32,626 nucleotides of DNA from Candidatus Berkelbacteria bacterium (lineage in GTDB: Bacteria; Patescibacteriota; UBA1384; XYA2-FULL-43-10; CAINNR01), in NCBI GenBank assembly GCA_026397235.1, contig JAPLVG010000022.1, positions 30,624 to 63,249 on the forward strand, read 5' to 3'. The notes beneath the pieces were generated by a model. It saw only the letters and a program-made list of their open reading frames with translations. It was not told where the DNA came from and did no database searches. Position numbers and translations under genes: made by a program. Of this stretch, positions 20,426-28,357 are shown piece after piece. How positions within the stretch are numbered: the first letter of the stretch is position 1; every line of letters starts with the position of its first letter.

Positions 20426-20465
20426 ATATTACCGATCTAGCTCGATCGAGTCAAATCGGTAATAT
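20426..20465. repeat. Palindromic hairpin, right end of module 2, overlapping the regulator promoter
   Basis: ATATTACCGAT and ATCGGTAATAT (11/11) enclose 18 nt with CTCGATCGAG. Arms resemble those at 19823-19862 (ACCGAT core). Minus-strand promoter TTGACT (20453-20448), N17, TAATAT (20430-20425) lies within it. Confidence 0.85.
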
Positions 20466-20562
20466 TTGTGATAAAAAAACGAATATCATCCGGTGTGAAA
20501 CCTAGTGGACGAATAAATTTCTTGAAAATAGCATAGAAATAAATTATGAAAAATACTACGGC

Positions 20563-20593
20563 ACTTGACTACGACTATTAAGACTATTAACAT
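20563..20593 (+). promoter_or_regulatory. CACTTGACTAC motif and degenerate ACTA repeats before the module-2 output gene
   Basis: CACTTGACTAC starts 97 nt after the right hairpin, the same distance (within 1 nt) as in module 1, and is followed by ACTATTA units. TTGACT (20565-20570) with TAACAT at 17 nt spacing is a candidate promoter. Confidence 0.6.
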
Positions 20594-20635
20594 TAAAACT
20601 AAGAACAGAGAATTAAGAATAATGGAAGGAGAAAA

Positions 20636-21079
20636 ATGGGAGTTGAAACTGGTGGTGGTCCGAGCGAGGAGGATTTGAAAATCCGTCCGGGCGAACCGGA
20701 AGGTAGATTGCAGGATGTTGATCAAACCCATCGAAGAGCAAAATTATCAGAGCATTTTAGGGAGATATCAGAAGAAAAAGTTCAAAACGCCGAATCAGCT
20801 GAGAGATATCATGATTCTTATCGTAAAGCGATTGCTGCTGCCCCGGAAACGGATGATCCAGGCAGAGATCATAAACTAAAAACCAAGCAGGATTTAAAAT
20901 ATGAATTTGCCAAATCTGAAGAACAGGCAGAAAAAGCTCGGTCGGAAGCTAAGAGGATGATGTCAACTGTTGAGCAAGTTGAAGAAGGTGGCTGGGATAG
21001 TCAAATGAATCCCGGTTTTAAACACGATTGGGTTGACACCAAAGGAAAACGCCCACCCGAACCACCCGAAGGACTTTAA
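20636..21079 (+). CDS. Hydrophilic helical protein, output gene of PaaX-like module 2 (unknown)
   Basis: 147 aa with a Gly-rich start (GVETGGGPSEED), then strongly charged helices likely to form a coiled coil (HRRAKLSEHFREISEEKVQN; EEQAEKARSEAKRMMS) and a Pro-rich end (KRPPEPPEGL). No membrane segment or signal. ATG follows AAGGAG. Divergent from the second PaaX-like gene, as the 273-aa gene at 1273 is from the first. No family recognised. Confidence 0.72.
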   Translation: MGVETGGGPSEEDLKIRPGEPEGRLQDVDQTHRRAKLSEHFREISEEKVQNAESAERYHDSYRKAIAAAPETDDPGRDHKLKTKQDLKYEFAKSEEQAEKARSEAKRMMSTVEQVEEGGWDSQMNPGFKHDWVDTKGKRPPEPPEGL

Positions 21080-21087
21080 CAACATTA

Positions 21088-21624
21088 TTACTCAATACAA
21101 CAATCAACGACTTTTTTCACCAAGTCTTTGAATTTGGACAGAGCGCCAGATTTTGTTTTATCCGACTTATCCAAAGCTTTTGGTGAGATATTTTTAATGC
21201 CTTTTGTTGGAATTGCTTTCAAATTCACGCCCCAAAAAAGGGAGTAGAGTTCATAAGCTTTTTCGAAAAGCTCGTAGGCTTCTTTTTTGTGACCGCGGCC
21301 GAGCTCTTTGGTTCCAACTTCCATTACTCGCATAGAAGATGCCAGCAAATGTTTGGAAATGCACCAGACTTCGCCTTCGGCTTTATCATCAACTAATTTT
21401 TTCAGCAAAGATTTTCTTATTTCACGAACGCCAGCCAAAAGATCATAGTACTTTTTATCTTCGGTTTTTTCGGCGGTGAAAAAAAAGTGTTCCTCAATGG
21501 AGACTAAATTCATTATTGCAATCGATAAATCCTCATCAGCGGAAAGATCAAGTTTGTGATCTTTCTTTAGTTTGTCGAAATTATCAAGAAGACTATTTAC
21601 ATCGTTTGGGTTTATTTTTGCCAT
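21088..21624 (-). CDS. Conserved helical protein, unknown
   Basis: 178 aa, predicted all-helical and soluble. Distinctive blocks are NLVSIEEHFFFTAEKTED, EVWCISKHLLASSMRVMEVG and KKEAYELFEKAYELYSLFWG, a pattern I associate with hypothetical proteins conserved across CPR genomes. The C-terminus is Lys-rich and ends VVDCCIE. AGGTGG upstream can serve as ribosome site. It converges with the 147-aa gene (8-nt gap). Function unknown. Confidence 0.8.
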   Translation of the reverse strand: MAKINPNDVNSLLDNFDKLKKDHKLDLSADEDLSIAIMNLVSIEEHFFFTAEKTEDKKYYDLLAGVREIRKSLLKKLVDDKAEGEVWCISKHLLASSMRVMEVGTKELGRGHKKEAYELFEKAYELYSLFWGVNLKAIPTKGIKNISPKALDKSDKTKSGALSKFKDLVKKVVDCCIE

Positions 21625-21680
21625 AATTTTTCCACCTAAGAATGACGAATTTATTCAAATAACTAATAACGAATAGAGAA

Positions 21681-22139
21681 TTATCGCGTTAGAAAGTAAA
21701 ATCCTGCGCTTACTATTATAAGCGATATAATTGGGATTATGACCTTTTCCATTGGGAAATGGGCGTGACCAGCGTTTTTCTTTTTAAGCCAAGAATAAAG
21801 CATCACTGCCAGAATAAAAAATATGCTGCCACAAAATGCTCCAACAATAAATTTATCAATCCCCCAAATGCGGTTTAGTGGATGGCCGATGATTTTGCCA
21901 GTATAGAGCGGAATGAAAGCCAAAGCATAATAACTAAGTGATATTAAAAAGTCTCGGCCCCAGAAATTAATTTTATTAAAAAGAAAAAATTCAATCGTAT
22001 AATGAAAAAATTCAATCGTATAATAAATTATCGTGACCAAAAAAGCGCCAATCCAAACACCGCTGACGGTGTCATCAACTTTGAGCCATCGAGAGAGCCC
22101 GAGACCACCAATTATAGCGACGGTGCAAACTGTGCACAT
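21681..22139 (-). CDS. Four-helix membrane protein with N-terminal CTVC motif
   Basis: 152 aa with about four transmembrane helices. It starts MCTVCTVAIIGGLGLSRWL, placing a CxxC at the very start of the first helix. Later helices include VWIGAFLVTIIYYTIEFF, FIVGAFCGSIFFILAVML and KVIIPIISLIIVSAGFYF. A 7-residue tandem duplication (YTIEFFH/YTIEFFL) reflects a 21-bp repeat. The gene follows a membrane-anchored CPHC thioredoxin-like gene on the same strand, so a thiol-redox role (electron relay to the exported thioredoxin) is a reasonable inference. No ribosome site is obvious. Confidence 0.7.
   Translation of the reverse strand: MCTVCTVAIIGGLGLSRWLKVDDTVSGVWIGAFLVTIIYYTIEFFHYTIEFFLFNKINFWGRDFLISLSYYALAFIPLYTGKIIGHPLNRIWGIDKFIVGAFCGSIFFILAVMLYSWLKKKNAGHAHFPMEKVIIPIISLIIVSAGFYFLTR
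21984..22025. repeat. 21-bp perfect-phase tandem duplication inside the CTVC gene
   Basis: Two units of AAAAAATTCAATCGTATAAT plus one base (20/21 identical); in frame, adding 7 residues. Confidence 0.9.
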
Positions 22140-22212
22140 AAAAAAACCAATTTAAAATTTAAAATTTTCCCCCATGGGACCTAATCGGCAATTTAAAAAC
22201 ATCAGAGAAAAA

Positions 22213-22704
22213 CTATTTTGTTTGGGTAGTGAAAAACGTTTGGATGTCGGTTTCGCCGACAAAGCTTTTCTTGTTGACGGAATCAAAAAGAAATGGCACA
22301 CCGACCTGATCACTAGGAAGCCCAAGCGTTGTCGCGTTAGTTGTCAGTTCTGCTGAGTTTGTTTTATTGTACCAAACTTCCTTCATATTAAATTTTACTT
22401 TTGCGGTTGCAATCCAATTATCAACAACTGTTTGATCTATTTTTGACCCTCCGGGCAGATATTTGTTTTCTTGCAACCATTTTTCCAGATTGGTGCAGTG
22501 CGGGCAGCCATTGCCGTAATAAATAGTTGCAACGGCGTCAGGCATAATAATATCAGCGGAAACTAGGGAAACCGGTTGGGAAGCAGTGGTAGTAGTATTT
22601 CCTGCGGTATCAGATGTGGTTTTGGCTTTAGATGATCTATAAATTAAAATTCCAACGACTATTAAAATAATTATAATCACCAGCGCGTAAATAAATTTCT
22701 TCAT
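22213..22704 (-). CDS. Membrane-anchored extracytoplasmic thioredoxin-like protein
   Basis: 163 aa. One N-terminal membrane anchor (FIYALVIIIILIVVGILIY), a Ser/Thr-rich linker, then a thioredoxin-like domain with active site GNGCPHCTNLEKWL and a cis-Pro candidate in QVGVPFLFD. CPHC is the DsbA-type motif, so it probably makes or shuffles disulfides in exported proteins. ATG follows AAGGAG. It heads a pair with the CTVC membrane protein. Confidence 0.87.
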   Translation of the reverse strand: MKKFIYALVIIIILIVVGILIYRSSKAKTTSDTAGNTTTTASQPVSLVSADIIMPDAVATIYYGNGCPHCTNLEKWLQENKYLPGGSKIDQTVVDNWIATAKVKFNMKEVWYNKTNSAELTTNATTLGLPSDQVGVPFLFDSVNKKSFVGETDIQTFFTTQTK

Positions 22705-22861
22705 TATTCTCCTTAATAATTTAACAGTTCTAAAGTTAAAGTAGTTGACAAAGTCGTTTATGTCAAGACCTCCGCAGACCGGAATATTTTTGCCCTGTGT
22801 AACATTCCAATTTTTTGTTATAATTATCTTTAGGACAGAGGTTTTTGATTATTGGATAAAT

Positions 22862-23164
22862 ATGACACCAATAATAGATGATAAAACTTTCATCGGCTTA
22901 GTTTCTGCGTCTTTTGTTTCCACTGCCGCTTCATTTTATTTTTTACGGCAATTTCTTATCAAAGACGTTGGAGTTTGGACTGCCCCAATGTTTGTCCCGA
23001 TATATTTTTATATTGTCCTTATATTTGCTATTAATACAATTCTCGGCTTGGTTGCTTATAAAAAAGATCGGTCATTATCATTGGCATTTAGTTTTGTCAC
23101 TCTTTCAATTGATGTTTTAATTCTTCTGGCATTGATACTCAATATTAAAAATCCAAATGGATAA
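22862..23164 (+). CDS. Small three-helix membrane protein, unknown
   Basis: 100 aa from ATG 22862; the track start at 22745 lies before an extended -10 promoter (TGTTATAAT, 22816-22824). About three transmembrane helices: FIGLVSASFVSTAASFYFL, FVPIYFYIVLIFAINTILGLV, LAFSFVTLSIDVLILLALIL. Its stop overlaps the next gene start by 8 nt, so it is coupled to the GT2 enzyme and may be an accessory subunit. Ribosome site is weak. Confidence 0.7.
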   Translation: MTPIIDDKTFIGLVSASFVSTAASFYFLRQFLIKDVGVWTAPMFVPIYFYIVLIFAINTILGLVAYKKDRSLSLAFSFVTLSIDVLILLALILNIKNPNG

Positions 23165-24671
23165 TCAAGATAAAAAGCTAATAAGATTTTTTGAAATTTT
23201 ACCTGGAGCTGTTTCTTGGTCAACACTGTTTGTGCTTTTAGCATTTGCTATTTTTTTGCCAAAAGTTTTGGCCGTATTTATGATATTTTATATCATTTTT
23301 TGGTTTATCCGAGTGCTTTTTATGTCCGTTAGATTAGTTTTAGGTTATATTTATCACACACGAGAAATGGCAGTTGATTGGTTTGGGGCTCTTGAAAAAT
23401 TAGCGCCAAAGGACAGTTGGAAGAAAATTTACCACATAGTTTTAGTCCCAACGTACAAAGAAGGGCTCGATATTCTGCAGACAACGATAAAATCGATTGA
23501 AAAAACTGACTATCCCAACAATAAAATAATTGTCATTTTGGCAACTGAGGAGCGCGATAAAGAAAATGCCAGAAAGTACGCGGAAATATTAAAAAAAGAT
23601 TATGTCGGTAAATTCTTGAAATTTATCATTACCGAACACCCTGATAATTTGCCGAATGAAATTAAAGGCAAAGGACCTAATATCACTTACGCTATGAAAC
23701 AAATTATGCCGATTATCGACCAAATGAAAGTGCCTTATAAAGATTTTATTGTTACTAATATGGATGCCGATCATATATTGGACAGAAAATATTTGTCCTG
23801 TCTGGCCTATAAATATATGACCACTCCGGATCCGATGCACAAAACCTTTCAGCCGTTGCCGATGTTTTTCAATAATCTTTGGGATGTGCCGATGCCAATG
23901 CGTTTGATTGGTATGAGCTCATCTTTTTGGCAGATGATTGTTTCTTCGCGGGTTTCCCGTTTGCGTAATTTCTCTTCTCACGCACAGAGTTTGGATGCCC
24001 TGGTTGCGACCAATTTTTGGGCCATGGACACAATTGTTGAAGATGGCCACCAATTCTGGCGATCATATTTTGTTTTTCATGGAAATCATCAGGTAGTACC
24101 GATATTTGTCCCAATATATCAAGATGCTATTTTAGGTTCGACGATGTTTTTAACTATTAAAGAACAATATTTACAAAAGAAAAGATGGTCTTGGGGTGTT
24201 TCAGATATTCCGTATGTTTTTTATCACTCGCTCAAAGACAAAGAGATCCACTGGTTTGACCGTTTGGCAAATTCATTGATTTTATTTGAATCACATTGGA
24301 GTTGGTCTACGGGTTCGCTAATTTTAGCACTTTTTTCTTGGATTCCAATTGCCGTTAATCCGCAATTCGGAAATACTGTTTTGGCTTATAATTTTCGTCA
24401 CATCTACAGCGATATTGTTCTCGTTGCCTACATCGGCATGATTACAACCTTAACAATTTCCACGCTTTTGGTTTGGCCGCGACGCAAAAATCGAAAAACT
24501 AATTGGAGAATAATTTTCGACTGGATTCTAACACCAATTATGTTGCCAATTACAAACATCGTTTTTTCATCAATTCCAGCATTTGATTCTCAGACCAGGT
24601 TGATGTTTGGCATAAAACCTAAAGTTTTTCGTGTTACAATAAAAGTTAGAAAAAACGAAGCTGCAGTTTAA
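23157..24671 (+). CDS. Processive-type membrane glycosyltransferase, GT2 (cellulose-synthase-like)
   Basis: 504 aa: two N-terminal membrane helices, a cytosolic GT-A domain and at least three C-terminal helices. Catalytic marks: LVPTYKEGLDILQTTIKSI (nucleotide-sugar loop), NMDADHILDRKYL (DxD), TIVEDGHQFWR (ED general base) and QKKRWSWG (QxxRW acceptor motif variant). This is the layout of BcsA/hyaluronan-synthase type enzymes that polymerise and export a polysaccharide; product unknown. First enzyme of the envelope glycan block. Confidence 0.88.
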   Translation: MDNQDKKLIRFFEILPGAVSWSTLFVLLAFAIFLPKVLAVFMIFYIIFWFIRVLFMSVRLVLGYIYHTREMAVDWFGALEKLAPKDSWKKIYHIVLVPTYKEGLDILQTTIKSIEKTDYPNNKIIVILATEERDKENARKYAEILKKDYVGKFLKFIITEHPDNLPNEIKGKGPNITYAMKQIMPIIDQMKVPYKDFIVTNMDADHILDRKYLSCLAYKYMTTPDPMHKTFQPLPMFFNNLWDVPMPMRLIGMSSSFWQMIVSSRVSRLRNFSSHAQSLDALVATNFWAMDTIVEDGHQFWRSYFVFHGNHQVVPIFVPIYQDAILGSTMFLTIKEQYLQKKRWSWGVSDIPYVFYHSLKDKEIHWFDRLANSLILFESHWSWSTGSLILALFSWIPIAVNPQFGNTVLAYNFRHIYSDIVLVAYIGMITTLTISTLLVWPRRKNRKTNWRIIFDWILTPIMLPITNIVFSSIPAFDSQTRLMFGIKPKVFRVTIKVRKNEAAV

Positions 24672-24689
24672 TAATAGCGGGAGGGTTAG

Positions 24690-26948
24690 ATGAAATCTAA
24701 GAATATCGTTCAGTTTTTAAAGTTTGTGGCTGTTGGCATTTTGAATACATTGGTGGATTGGGCGGTTTTTTATCTTCTAATATTTTATATAATTCCTGGT
24801 CAGCCACTTATGGCTAAAGCGATCTCGTTCGCTGTTGCAGTTGTCAACAGTTTTATTCTAAACAGCATCTGGACATTTCGTGACGAGTTCTATGGTGGGT
24901 TGAGTGACAAAAATATAAAATTTTACAGATTAACAAATTATTTTATACGCTTCATTTTGGTCAGTTTGGTTGGTTTTGCAATTAATTATTTGACATTTAG
25001 ATATGTAATTTTAAATTTAGGCGGATCACTTGCCGATCATTCTAACATCATCGGTTTAGTTGCGGCATCTGGTGCAGCGCTGGTTTGGAACTTTATAATT
25101 AACAAGCTCTGGACTTACAAAAAAGACGCTGTGGTATCTCAGGATGAGATGGAAAAGAAAATTAAACGATTCAAGTTTGATTTGGCAGCAGTAGGAATTT
25201 TAGCAATAACATTGGTAATATCTTTCTTGTTGATTAGCCGTGATTCAGCAATTGTTGATGAAACCGCCCATATTCCCGCTGGTTATTCCTATGTCGCTTA
25301 TCATGACTACCGTTTGAATCCGGAGCATCCGCCGCTAGTTAAATTCTTGGCTGGCGTACCATTGCAGTTTCTTGATATTAAAGGCTTAACACTTGATTCT
25401 TCCTGGAACGATATCCGACAGTGGGATGCCGGCTGGTACTTTATGTTCCATTCCGGAAATAATCCAGACCAAATTCTCTTCTGGGCTAGGTTGCCGATGT
25501 TATTATTTATTCTTTTACTTGGAGTGTTACTGTATAAATGGGCTTCTGAAGAGTTTGGCAATAAAACTGGTCTATTTGTTCTTTTTTTATTTGCTTTTAC
25601 ACCAGATGTTTTGGCTCATGGTCATTTCGTCACTACCGATGTACCGGCAGCATTCGGTTTTACATTGGGGATGTACACTTTTAGCAAATTTCTCGACAAA
25701 AAAAATCTCAAATACCTGATTATTGCTGGCGTCTGTTTAGGAATTGCTGGACTTTTAAAGTTTTCAACATTTTTACTCTATCCGATTTTTTTCTTACTGA
25801 TCATCATTAAATCAATCATCGAGAAAAAAGAGCAAAAAGTTAAGTTCTGGTTAACCTTTTGGGATTATTTCAAATCACTATTTTGGATTTGGCTAATTTC
25901 TTTTGCGGTCATTTGGCTGGTATATGTTCCAATGGTTTGGAATACTTCAGTTGATGTAGAAAAATCAGTTATACTAAATAATTTGACTGCTGACCCGAGA
26001 ACTGAAATTCTGCGTAATTTTCTTGGCCATTTATCCGGTAATCCATTAACAAGGGCGGTTGGTCACTATCTCCTTGGCTTAATGCTGGTTTTTGGCCGTG
26101 TCGCCGGTGGAAATTCGACTTTTATTATCGGCCATTTTGCCGACAAAGCCATCGCCTGGTTTTTCCCACTGGCATTTTTAATTAAAACTCCGGCAACAAT
26201 TTTAATTCTATTTTTCTTTTCGATAATTTATCTGATTTCGAAAAAAGTTGATAGTAAACGGGAAGCCTGGCTGTTATGGTTTTTGGGGATACCATTTATT
26301 GTTTATTGGGCTGTTAGCGTAAAAGGTTCGTTAAATATTGGCACCAGGCATTTATTGCCAACAATTCCATTCCTCTATTTGTTTATCGGTTTGGCGATGA
26401 GAAAAATAATTGATAGTAAAAAATTGATTGCAAATATCGCAATAATAATAATTGTTGTTACACTGGCTGTCCCGGTGCTCGCAGCCTATCCGAATTATAT
26501 TAGCTATTTTAATATCTTTACTTTTGGCCAGCCGAAATACACTCTAATGGTTGATTCATCTTTGGATTGGGGCCAGGATTTGAAACGTCTGGCAAGATAT
26601 GTCGATCAAAATAATATAATGGGTCTTAAGTTGGATTATTTTGGTGGCAGCCTGCCAAACCATTATATTCCTGACTCGACCGGGTGGCGATCTGGTTATG
26701 GTCCAACAACTGGTTGGTTGGCAGTTTCTGCGACTTTTTATCAAATGTCTAAACTTCACGGCCGCGAGGAGGGAAAATGGTCTTATAGCTGGCTGGATAA
26801 TATAACTCCAGAAGCCAATATTGGAAATTCAATTTTGCTTTATCACATCACTCCTCAAACATTGATCGATCACCCTCCAACCTCTCCGTATCCAATTACT
26901 GGCTATGATATGATGCCGTCGGCATCGGCAAATAATAATCAACTTTAA
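24690..26948 (+). CDS. GtrA domain fused to a GT39/ArnT-like membrane glycosyltransferase
   Basis: 752 aa. Residues ~1-145 are a four-helix GtrA domain (FLKFVAVGILNTLVDWAVFYLL, SFILNSIWTFRDEF, LVWNFIINKLWTYKKD), a family linked to flipping or transfer of polyprenyl-linked sugars. From ~160 to the end is a polytopic GT-C enzyme: SRDSAIVDETAHIPAGYSY with the Asp/Glu catalytic region in the first outer loop, RLNPEHPPLVKFLAG, FVTTDVPAAFGFTLG, and a C-terminal DSSLDWGQDLKRLARYV section. The fusion implies that sugar-lipid supply and transfer onto a surface acceptor are coupled. ATG follows GGGAGG. Confidence 0.87.
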   Translation: MKSKNIVQFLKFVAVGILNTLVDWAVFYLLIFYIIPGQPLMAKAISFAVAVVNSFILNSIWTFRDEFYGGLSDKNIKFYRLTNYFIRFILVSLVGFAINYLTFRYVILNLGGSLADHSNIIGLVAASGAALVWNFIINKLWTYKKDAVVSQDEMEKKIKRFKFDLAAVGILAITLVISFLLISRDSAIVDETAHIPAGYSYVAYHDYRLNPEHPPLVKFLAGVPLQFLDIKGLTLDSSWNDIRQWDAGWYFMFHSGNNPDQILFWARLPMLLFILLLGVLLYKWASEEFGNKTGLFVLFLFAFTPDVLAHGHFVTTDVPAAFGFTLGMYTFSKFLDKKNLKYLIIAGVCLGIAGLLKFSTFLLYPIFFLLIIIKSIIEKKEQKVKFWLTFWDYFKSLFWIWLISFAVIWLVYVPMVWNTSVDVEKSVILNNLTADPRTEILRNFLGHLSGNPLTRAVGHYLLGLMLVFGRVAGGNSTFIIGHFADKAIAWFFPLAFLIKTPATILILFFFSIIYLISKKVDSKREAWLLWFLGIPFIVYWAVSVKGSLNIGTRHLLPTIPFLYLFIGLAMRKIIDSKKLIANIAIIIIVVTLAVPVLAAYPNYISYFNIFTFGQPKYTLMVDSSLDWGQDLKRLARYVDQNNIMGLKLDYFGGSLPNHYIPDSTGWRSGYGPTTGWLAVSATFYQMSKLHGREEGKWSYSWLDNITPEANIGNSILLYHITPQTLIDHPPTSPYPITGYDMMPSASANNNQL

Positions 26949-26957
26949 GGAGTTTTT

Positions 26958-27686
26958 GTGTCAGAGCAACCATTTCTTTCAATTATAATCCCCGCCTATA
27001 AGGAAGCAGAAAGAATCCATAAATCGTTGGAGGCAATTATTGAGTATGAAAAGTCACACGATTTTCCAATCGAAGTTTTAATAGTTCTTGATGGAACACC
27101 AGACGATTCTTTGGGTGTGGCGGAAAAATACAGAGATAGAATTAAAGGTTTAAAGATTATTGACCGAAAAGAAAATAAAGGCAAGGGATATACAGTTAAA
27201 CAAGGAATACTGGAAGCAAAGGGTAAATATATACTTTTTACCGATGCTGATAACGCTACTCCAATCGATCAAGTTGACAAGTTGTTGAAATATAAAGATG
27301 AATATCCTGTAGTAATTGGTTCTCGCTATATCACTAGTGGAAAATTGGCGATCCCTCAGAGTTTTGTTCGAAAAACTGGTGGTCGATTTTTGAACTTAAT
27401 TATTCGAATGTTAGCAGTTGGCGGAATTCGAGATACTCAGTGCGGATTTAAGATGTTCAAACATAATGTGGCCAAAGAAATTTTTAAGCGAATGACCTTT
27501 GAACGTTTCTCTTTTGACATCGAAGTTTTGGCCATTGCGCGTCTTCATAAATACAAAATAAAAGAGGTTGGAATTACTTGGTATGATGATCCGCACTCAA
27601 CAGTTTCACCAATAAAAGACGGATTCAAGATGATCCGTGACGCCTGGACAGTTAACCGTAATATAGCAAAAGGAATCTATAAATAG
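26958..27686 (+). CDS. GT2 polyprenyl/dolichyl-phosphate glucosyltransferase-like
   Basis: 242 aa, starting GTG 26958 after AAGGAG, 9 nt behind the GtrA-GT gene. GT-A fold: LSIIIPAYKEAERIHKSLEAI, ENKGKGYTVKQGILEAKGKY, FTDADNATPI (DxD), GSRYITSG, DTQCGFKMFKHNVAKEIF and SFDIEVLAIA. This is the ALG5/DPG-synthase type that makes lipid-phosphate-linked hexose, the donor used by GT-C enzymes such as its neighbour. Cytoplasmic face of the membrane. Confidence 0.92.
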   Translation: MSEQPFLSIIIPAYKEAERIHKSLEAIIEYEKSHDFPIEVLIVLDGTPDDSLGVAEKYRDRIKGLKIIDRKENKGKGYTVKQGILEAKGKYILFTDADNATPIDQVDKLLKYKDEYPVVIGSRYITSGKLAIPQSFVRKTGGRFLNLIIRMLAVGGIRDTQCGFKMFKHNVAKEIFKRMTFERFSFDIEVLAIARLHKYKIKEVGITWYDDPHSTVSPIKDGFKMIRDAWTVNRNIAKGIYK

Positions 27687-27706
27687 CTGTTAGCTAATAT
27701 TCTCGG

Positions 27707-28303
27707 CTAGACCGACAAAGTATAAATTATCAAGAAGCCGGCGAAAATGATTACAGCTAACGAAACGAGAGCATAGGTTAGTGGTTTTGGATATGTTGGA
27801 TTAGGTAAAGTATATAACGGATCAATGGCTTGAATGGTAATAGATGAGTTGCTGCCGCTAATAATTTTTGACGAATTAAGCTGATTTAAGAAAACAGCAT
27901 TTATTTTATCTAAATTATCTGTGTTTGTATTCATAAAATCGACACTAATAATGTTGGAGCTGGTCATCACATTGGCTTTTACAATATTATCGACGTTGTT
28001 ATCGAGCATTTTGCTGTCGAAATCAACGCCTGAGGTTTGTGAAACTTTTTCCAAAAAATATCGGGAAGTAATTGTTGCTGCCACTGATTTTGTTAGATCG
28101 TCATTTGTTTGCAGCCCACTGGCAGTTGTATCTGATTTATTAAGATAAAAAACAGCAAATTTGCCACTTGATTGGTAAACCGCTGGCTGAAAATTAAAAA
28201 ATATGTAGATTCCGATTGAAATTACTAAGGCCAACAAAAAAAGTATTTTATAGTAAAGTTTTTTTAACCTATCACCATGCAGAAAAGAGTTATAACCGTC
28301 CAT
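27707..28303 (-). CDS. Wzz-like polysaccharide chain-length determinant
   Basis: 198 aa with two terminal membrane helices (ILFLLALVISIGIYIFF and LTYALVSLAVIIFAGFLIIY) and an outside domain of mixed alpha/beta (VYQSSGKFAVFYLN, VNVMTSSNIIS type strands, DKINAVFLNQLNSSK). The Pro-rich step before helix 2 (YTLPNPTYPKP) is typical of polysaccharide co-polymerases; the long coiled-coil and the kinase domain are lacking. ATG follows GGAGGG. It is downstream of the Wzy-like gene on the same strand. Confidence 0.8.
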   Translation of the reverse strand: MDGYNSFLHGDRLKKLYYKILFLLALVISIGIYIFFNFQPAVYQSSGKFAVFYLNKSDTTASGLQTNDDLTKSVAATITSRYFLEKVSQTSGVDFDSKMLDNNVDNIVKANVMTSSNIISVDFMNTNTDNLDKINAVFLNQLNSSKIISGSNSSITIQAIDPLYTLPNPTYPKPLTYALVSLAVIIFAGFLIIYTLSV

Positions 28304-28357
28304 CAGCCCTCCAATTACAATTATATTATACCAAAGCCAACATTTTTAGCAATGACG

